In this document: piece by piece, positions 6,037 to 6,551 of the stretch
How positions within the stretch are numbered: position 1 is the stretch's first letter
Layout: the number at the start of each line of letters is the position of its first letter
Origin: Chitinophagaceae bacterium UBA4412
Lineage (GTDB): Bacteria > Bacteroidota > Bacteroidia > Chitinophagales > Chitinophagaceae
DNA: 6,551 bases
NCBI GenBank assembly: GCA_002400445.1
Contig: DGQO01000220.1
Span: 8,749-15,299 of the forward strand
Reading direction: 5' to 3'
Translations under genes and position numbers: made by a program
The notes under the pieces: model-generated
Databases searched by the model: none
The model's input: only the letters and a program-made list of their open reading frames with translations
Told to the model about the DNA's origin: nothing

Positions 6037-6551
6037 ATGACTTCACAAAAAAATACATTCAAATATGGCAGCCTCATCATTGCAGGCGCTATGCTGGCGT
6101 TCACTTCCTGTAATAAGGGTGTGATCGATATACCAGCCATTGAGGTGCCGGCTCCAACGGGGGCGTCACTTGCAGAAACCCTTGCAGCTACTGCTACAGA
6201 CAGCCTTTTCAATAAAATCGTGGTGAAAGCAGGGATGAAAGCGACCCTTGACAACAAGGCTTCCATCTTTACGCTTTTTGTGCCGGATAATAGTGCCATT
6301 ATTGCTTCTTTTGGCGGTTCACTTGCATCAGCAAACGGAACCATTGCGGCTTTGCCGGCAGCTACTTTGCAAAGTGTGGTGAAGTATCATATGCTGCCGC
6401 AAAAATTAATGGCCAGCCAGATTGTACATGGCTTTCCAAATCTGCAGCGCCCTACAGCCCTTGTCCTTGATCCTACAAATGCCTTGGTGCGGATGTCTGC
6501 GTTCCCATCAAAAAATCCTTCCACCGGGGCCTATTATTACAATAACGTTCC
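6037..6551 (+). CDS. Fasciclin (FAS1) domain lipoprotein, N-terminal part (cut by right edge)
   Basis: The frame runs from ATG at 6037 through 171 full codons to the edge with no stop, so the C-terminus is missing. The N-terminus is a lipoprotein signal: lysines at 5 and 9, a hydrophobic core at 11-22 and the lipobox FTSC with the acylated cysteine at 25. After a Pro-rich linker (33-43), a FAS1 domain begins at about residue 44: SLAETL, then FTLFVPDNSAI (78-88, the conserved first box) and SVVKYHMLP (113-121, with the YH motif at 117-118). FAS1 domains are cell-surface adhesion or ligand-binding modules. The gene follows the receptor by 45 bases with no terminator, so the two are probably one operon, and the lipoprotein could act on the cell surface with the receptor. 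Starting at the internal Met19 would remove the charged part of the signal. More FAS1 repeats may lie beyond the window. Confidence 0.93.
   Translation, partial: MTSQKNTFKYGSLIIAGAMLAFTSCNKGVIDIPAIEVPAPTGASLAETLAATATDSLFNKIVVKAGMKATLDNKASIFTLFVPDNSAIIASFGGSLASANGTIAALPAATLQSVVKYHMLPQKLMASQIVHGFPNLQRPTALVLDPTNALVRMSAFPSKNPSTGAYYYNNV

Noticed and set aside
5988..6344. Minus-strand open frame of 118 codons opposite the FAS1 gene
   Set aside because: It is rich in Ala, Ser and Pro and has no recognisable motif. It lies opposite a clear lipoprotein and FAS1 coding sequence, so it is a shadow frame.
1..6551. CRISPR array, tRNA or rRNA genes, insertion-sequence ends, phage or defence genes
   Set aside because: I looked for regular spaced repeats, cloverleaf-like segments, transposase frames and terminal inverted repeats and saw none.

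Overview
The window looks like chromosomal DNA of a member of the Bacteroidota, most likely a Chitinophagaceae-like organism. The signs are an N-terminal carboxypeptidase-regulatory-like domain on a TonB-dependent receptor, two lipoproteins with short Bacteroidota-style lipoboxes, the longer (about 312 residue) form of PurC, and A/T-rich leaders without clear Shine-Dalgarno sequences in front of most starts. The placement is inferred from gene content; no rRNA or phylogenetic marker comparison was possible.

Layout, left to right. (1) 1-524, minus strand: the N-terminal 174 codons of a membrane-bound ion-pumping pyrophosphatase, cut by the left edge. (2) 525-826: a divergent intergenic region with a possible 26-residue micro-ORF on the minus strand and a palindrome that overlaps a possible -35 box for the next gene. 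(3) 827-1321, plus strand: a small lipoprotein with a DUF6799-like segment and a repetitive helical tail, followed by a strong hairpin terminator (1339-1400). (4) 1408-1551, plus strand: a candidate 47-residue protein that starts just after the terminator and overlaps the end of the next gene tail to tail. (5) 1529-1939, minus strand: a small SET-domain protein. (6) 1940-2189: non-coding, with only a possible promoter and a weak inverted repeat. (7) 2190-3128, minus strand: purC, the SAICAR synthetase of purine biosynthesis. (8) 3129-3270: the regulatory region between purC and the receptor. (9) 3271-5991, plus strand: a 906-residue TonB-dependent receptor. (10) 6037 to the right edge, plus strand: the start of a fasciclin (FAS1) domain lipoprotein, 45 bases after the receptor and probably in the same operon.

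Most genes are unrelated single units: energy coupling, purine synthesis, a putative methyltransferase and an envelope lipoprotein. The one apparent functional pair is the receptor plus FAS1 lipoprotein, which resembles in layout the receptor/surface-lipoprotein pairs common in Bacteroidota, but with a FAS1 protein rather than a SusD-type partner. Its substrate cannot be read from the sequence. I found no CRISPR array, tRNA, rRNA, insertion sequence or defence system. The less-explained elements are the two small ORFs, the SET protein with an altered core motif, and the receptor-FAS1 pair.
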